Position numbers and translations under genes: made by a program
Shown: positions 63,344 to 64,000 of the stretch, one piece after another
Position numbering within the stretch: the first letter of the stretch is position 1
Layout of the letters: every line of letters begins with the position of its first letter
Notes under the pieces: model-generated
The model's database searches: none
Seen by the model: the letters and a program-made list of their open reading frames with translations, nothing else
What the model was told of the DNA's origin: nothing
DNA from: Methylomicrobium sp. wino1
GTDB taxonomy: Bacteria; Pseudomonadota; Gammaproteobacteria; Methylococcales; Methylomonadaceae
NCBI RefSeq assembly: GCF_003932755.1
Contig: NZ_CP024202.1
Coordinates: forward strand, 4,960,001 to 5,024,000
DNA length: 64,000 nucleotides
Direction: 5' to 3'

Positions 63344-63856
63344 TTACAACCACCCCATATCCACGATAATCAAAAGAATAACCCCGGACAGAATGCCGGC
63401 CAAAATATCATCGAGCATGATACCCAAGCCCCCACCGACCTTGTGATCGACCCAGATAATCGGCCAGGGCTTCACAATATCAAACAACCGAAACAACACG
63501 AAACCGACAAACAACGCAGGCCAACTAAACGGCACCCAAAACATCGTTACCAACAAACCTGCGACTTCGTCCCAGACGATACCGCCGAAATCATGATCGC
63601 CTAATTTTTTAGCGGCCATTCCGCAAATTCCGACACCCGCGACCACGGCCGCCAGCGTCAATGCGTAATAAAAATAATTACCGGCAAGCGCAAACAACCA
63701 ACAAACCGGAATGGCGGCCACTGTTCCCATCGTTCCGGGCGCTTTTTTAAACAAACCCGAACCGAAACCGAAAGCCAAAAACAAGACCGGATCGGTCAAT
63801 ATTGTCTTAGCCGTTAATTCATTTTTGCCTATCTTATTAGTGAGAAAAATGCTCAA
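63344..63856 (-). CDS. pgpA: Phosphatidylglycerophosphatase A
   Basis: 170 residues with several membrane helices. PgpA motifs: GSGLFKKAPGTMGTVAAIP near the N-terminus, DFGGIVWDEVAGLLVTMF (acidic active-site candidate) and LGIMLDDILAGILSGV near the end. It removes phosphate from phosphatidylglycerol phosphate. Its start overlaps the thiL stop by about 20 bases, and thiL-pgpA is a common pair. Confidence 0.95.
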   Translation of the reverse strand: MSIFLTNKIGKNELTAKTILTDPVLFLAFGFGSGLFKKAPGTMGTVAAIPVCWLFALAGNYFYYALTLAAVVAGVGICGMAAKKLGDHDFGGIVWDEVAGLLVTMFWVPFSWPALFVGFVLFRLFDIVKPWPIIWVDHKVGGGLGIMLDDILAGILSGVILLIIVDMGWL

Positions 63857-64000
63857 AACCTTGTACCCTCAACAATTCCGTCGCGCCGAAACGATGAATT
63901 CTAAGTCCCGGACTATCCTCGATAATGCCGATACGCGTAAAGTTTCCTGTCAATAATGCCGCTTTATTAGCCGGCACGGTAAAACATAATTCATAATCGT
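63837..64000 (-). CDS. thiL: Thiamine-monophosphate kinase ThiL (partial, 3' end)
   Basis: The last 54 codons are inside the window. DYELCFTVPANKAALL matches the ThiL GDDYELLFTVP-type motif, then TRIGIIEDSPGLRIHR and the end VQGFEHFSH. ThiL phosphorylates thiamine monophosphate to the diphosphate. The rest lies beyond the right edge. Confidence 0.9.
   Translation of the reverse strand, partial: DYELCFTVPANKAALLTGNFTRIGIIEDSPGLRIHRFGATELLRVQGFEHFSH

Overview
The window looks like chromosome of a motile gammaproteobacterium, most likely a methanotroph-type genome of the Methylococcales. This is inferred from the protein character, the tRNA-fMet/rimP/nusA/infB/rbfA/truB/rpsO/pnp order, a FliA-type flgM promoter and a B12-riboswitch/btuB/btuM locus; no single marker proves the genus. 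Core regions at both ends enclose about 45 kb of accessory DNA full of repeats, broken genes and toxin-antitoxin modules.

Region 1 (1-8.8 kb) holds flagellar and chemotaxis genes. On the minus strand are flgB-C-D-E-F (flgF cut by the window edge), then cheR and cheV. On the plus strand are flgA, flgM, flgN and a YcgR-like PilZ protein. Sigma-54-type promoter sites lie before flgB and flgA, and a close match to the FliA consensus lies before flgM. A tRNA-Arg(CCT) closes the block.

Region 2 (8.8-20.9 kb) is accessory DNA. It holds a nonsense-broken IS110 transposase, an IS3 remnant, two near-identical DUF2887 Rpn-like nuclease genes plus a fragment, a DUF4351 Rpn-like gene, and four toxin-antitoxin modules, one with vapC interrupted by a 159-bp palindromic MITE flanked by TA. 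Large parts are dispersed repeats.

Region 3 (20.9-33.3 kb) is an AT-rich surface-polysaccharide cluster: PhyH-like dioxygenase, sulfotransferase, Wzx flippase, O-antigen ligase/polymerase, four types of glycosyltransferase (three GT4 plus a PssD/PssE pair), a GHL15 putative glycoside hydrolase, and a broken GT4 gene.

Region 4 (33.3-42.9 kb) is a repeat-rich zone. Pieces of the same GT4 gene recur several times, joined to the same 87-bp palindromic repeat and other blocks. It also holds DUF433/DUF5615 (toxin frameshifted), VapBC (toxin frameshifted), BrnTA, a coiled-coil membrane protein with 21-bp repeats, and a four-gene IS21-family element.

Region 5 (42.9-54.4 kb) has a cobalamin riboswitch, btuB and a BtuM-like transporter. 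A minus-strand group follows: RimK-like ATP-grasp ligase, M14-like DUF2817 peptidase, GNAT-C39 peptidase fusion and RMD1-family membrane protein, which may be a peptide-modification system. A small cytochrome c and long repeat-filled gaps complete it.

Region 6 (54.4-64 kb) is the minus-strand translation/RNA operon from tRNA-fMet through rimP, nusA, infB, rbfA, truB, rpsO and pnp, with pgpA and the end of thiL upstream. nusA carries an in-frame TAG that separates its last repeat domain.
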